Shown in pieces: positions 13,003 through 14,580 of a DNA stretch of 14,580 nt (position 1 is the first letter of the stretch; each line of letters opens with the position of its first letter). Below the pieces are notes generated by a model, which had not been told where the DNA came from, did not search any database, and was given only the letters and a program-made list of their open reading frames with translations. The DNA lies in NCBI GenBank assembly GCA_946628745.1, contig CAMOXA010000019.1:1-14580 (forward strand), in the 5' to 3' direction. This DNA comes from an uncultured Verrucomicrobiota bacterium. GTDB taxonomy: Bacteria; Verrucomicrobiota; Kiritimatiellia; RFP12; UBA1067. Made by a program: the position numbers and the translations under genes.

Positions 13003-14580
13003 TCCATTTCCTCCTTGGTGAAATCTTCGACGAACTCGACGGATGACGGCGCTTTGACCTTGCCGACCTTGATGTTCCTGAGTTTGAGCCCACGGATTGG
13101 CTCCGTCTCGTAGCCGCGGAACGAATAGACGGCCTTCGCGCTCTCGGCCTCGATGTCTTCCAGTACGATGTTCTTTACCGGCGTCGCGCGCAGGACCCCG
13201 TCGAGCGGCACGCTCCCGGGCTTCCAGAAATAATCCGTTATCGCCGAAACGGCTTCGTATTTGACGTCAAGCGCCTTTATGCGGCGCATCGTCACGTTCT
13301 CGACGAATCCGCCGCGCTCGGGGTTCGTCTTTATGAAGAATATCTTGTTGACGGGCTTCTCCGCGCGGCAGTCTTCCATCAGTACGTTCCTTATCCCGCC
13401 AGAAAGTTCGCTGCCGATCGAGAGCATGGAGTGTCCGTTGTTTATGACGCAGTTTCTGACGACGATATCCTCGCTCGGCATCGCACGGCGGCGCCCCTCG
13501 TGGTTTATGCCGGACTTTATCACGACCGCGTCGTCGCCCTGTTCGAACGTGCAGTTCTCGACGAGGACGTTGCGCGAAGACTCGATGTCGATTCCGTCCG
13601 AATTCTTGAGGTCTCCGTACACGTCCAGTCCGCGCACGACGACATCCTCGCTGCACAAAAGGTGGATCGTCCAGAATGGTGACTGCCTTATCGTGAAGCC
13701 TTCGAGCCGCACGCCCCTGCACCTGTTGAACTGGATGAGCTGCGGACGCATCAGGCTCTCGGGGACCTTCCAGTATTCGCGCGCTTCGACCGGCGTATTG
13801 TCGCGCGCCCATTCCGCGAGGCGCCTCTTCGCCGCGTCGTGGGCGGGATTGTTCTTTCGCGCGAGGCCCCATGCGCGCCAGCGCGTCTCTACGGACGGCG
13901 CGAGCGTGCCCTTGCCGGTCACGGCGACATTCGTGCAGCCGAACGCGTAGACGAGCGGAGAGTACCCCATGCATTCCGTCCCCTCGCAGCTCGTGCGCAC
14001 GGCCGGTAGATAATCCTCGAGGTTCTCGGTGAAGGCGATCTTCGAGCCTTCGGCGAGATGAAGCTCGACATTGCTCCTTAGGTGGATCGCGCCGCTCTGC
14101 CATTCCCCCGCGGGCACGACCACCCTCCCGCCGCCCGCCGCGGCGGCGCGGTCGATTTCGGCCTGGATGTCGAACGCGCGCTTTTGCGCGTTCTCTATTT
14201 CAATCGCGAGAAGCATGTACGGCCCGACGCCCTTGGGGTCGTTGTCGACGGTTTTCTCTCTCAGGTAGTACTCGAACGATCCGTCGCGGTCCGCCGAAAG
14301 GCCCGCCACCGAACAGCACCGGGTGAGCGACACCGTGCCGTCGGGATTCTCCTTGAGGAAGTCGCGGTTCAGTGTCTCCCACGCCTTGAGGGCAGCCGCT
14401 TTCGCCTCTTCGCCCAGGATGCCGCGGTTGACGCTCTTCATGAGAGCATAGCCTATGAGTGCGGTCGCCGTGGACTCGAGGTAGTTGCCCTCGCGTCCGG
14501 GCTGGTCCGCGACCTGCCACCACGCGCCGGAATTGTCCTGCCAGCGAATGAGCGTCGCGGCATATTCCCGCATCAGTTTG
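12999..14580 (-). CDS. GH105-GH28 fusion: unsaturated rhamnogalacturonyl hydrolase plus polygalacturonase-type domain, 5' end outside window
   Basis: The frame is open at the right edge, so the N-terminus is missing; residue numbers count from the ATG at 14573, which is internal. Residues 1-128 are the C-terminal part of a GH88/GH105 (alpha/alpha)6 barrel: RWQDNSGAWWQVADQP (10-25), NYLESTATALIGYAL (30-44) and the final KGVGPYMLLAIEIE (114-127). From about 133 a complete GH28 beta-helix follows directly (AFDIQAEIDRAAAAGGGRV). Its catalytic set is present: NSDGID (324-329, D326), QGDDAV (345-350, D347/D348), NNGHSMLSIGSE (378-389, H381) and FIKT (413-416, K415). GH28 would cut galacturonan or rhamnogalacturonan and GH105 would remove unsaturated uronic acid from lyase products. 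Its 3' end overlaps the GH43 gene. The signal peptide, if any, is off-window. Families sure, exact bonds inferred. Confidence 0.92.
   Translation of the reverse strand, partial: KLMREYAATLIRWQDNSGAWWQVADQPGREGNYLESTATALIGYALMKSVNRGILGEEAKAAALKAWETLNRDFLKENPDGTVSLTRCCSVAGLSADRDGSFEYYLREKTVDNDPKGVGPYMLLAIEIENAQKRAFDIQAEIDRAAAAGGGRVVVPAGEWQSGAIHLRSNVELHLAEGSKIAFTENLEDYLPAVRTSCEGTECMGYSPLVYAFGCTNVAVTGKGTLAPSVETRWRAWGLARKNNPAHDAAKRRLAEWARDNTPVEAREYWKVPESLMRPQLIQFNRCRGVRLEGFTIRQSPFWTIHLLCSEDVVVRGLDVYGDLKNSDGIDIESSRNVLVENCTFEQGDDAVVIKSGINHEGRRRAMPSEDIVVRNCVINNGHSMLSIGSELSGGIRNVLMEDCRAEKPVNKIFFIKTNPERGGFVENVTMRRIKALDVKYEAVSAITDYFWKPGSVPLDGVLRATPVKNIVLEDIEAESAKAVYSFRGYETEPIRGLKLRNIKVGKVKAPSSVEFVEDFTKEEME
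13010..13016 (-). promoter_or_regulatory. Strong ribosome binding site of GH43 gene inside the upstream ORF
   Basis: AAGGAGG on the minus strand, 7 bases before the ATG at 13002, coding at the same time for the last residues (KEE) of the GH105-GH28 protein. It fixes the start and shows coupling. Confidence 0.8.

Noticed and set aside
1..14580. CRISPR array, insertion sequence, prophage or toxin-antitoxin pair
   Set aside because: No regularly spaced repeats, transposase, integrase or small paired ORFs were seen on either strand.

Overview
The window is GC-rich (clearly above half G+C) and almost fully coding, with short intergenic gaps. All genes lie on the minus strand except one ABC permease on the plus strand. 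The content suggests an anaerobic, fermentative, plant-polysaccharide-degrading bacterium: AdhE, a small 2Fe-2S protein, GH43/GH28/GH105 enzymes, a Lys/Ala/Pro-rich histone-like protein, and a TIGR02172-type kinase. A gut or rumen member of the Kiritimatiellota/Lentisphaerota side of the PVC group fits best. This is inference from gene style; there is no rRNA or other phylogenetic marker to settle it.

Layout. Positions 1-933 (minus) hold most of a family 2 glycosyltransferase whose C-terminus lies outside the window. Positions 951-997 hold two hairpins that probably end the transcript of the next gene, an 81-residue histone H1-like protein (1006-1251, minus). A short AT-rich divergent promoter region (about 1321-1391) separates it from a MalG-like sugar ABC permease (1392-2825, plus), which carries an unusual insert of about 220 residues in its first periplasmic loop. 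Convergent to this, and only 15 bases away, ends a likely operon read leftwards from 8420: adhE, an APH-type kinase with an AT-hook-like tail, a 2Fe-2S thioredoxin-fold protein, a TsaC/Sua5 threonylcarbamoyl-AMP synthase and a CBS-domain family II pyrophosphatase. The junctions in the middle of this run overlap (8 and 4 bases). From 8532 to the right edge is a pectin/hemicellulose side-chain cluster: a GH105-GH28 fusion (open at the right edge), a secreted GH43 enzyme overlapping it by 4 bases, and a secreted protein with two GH43 domains.

How it fits together. The right-hand enzymes would open rhamnogalacturonan/homogalacturonan and release arabinose or xylose. The permease could belong to an ABC sugar importer whose partners are not here. 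AdhE would reoxidise NADH by making ethanol from the sugars.

The most unusual signal is regulatory. Three genes without a visible Shine-Dalgarno site (permease, pyrophosphatase, double GH43) have an extended -10 element (TGN-TANAAT type) so close to the ATG that transcription would start at or within a few bases of the start codon, so leaderless mRNAs are expected. Other genes in the window have ordinary Shine-Dalgarno sites. In one case the stop codon of the upstream gene is itself the TGN of the promoter. No tRNA, rRNA, CRISPR array, insertion sequence or prophage was seen, and no stretch over 300 bases lacks a gene.
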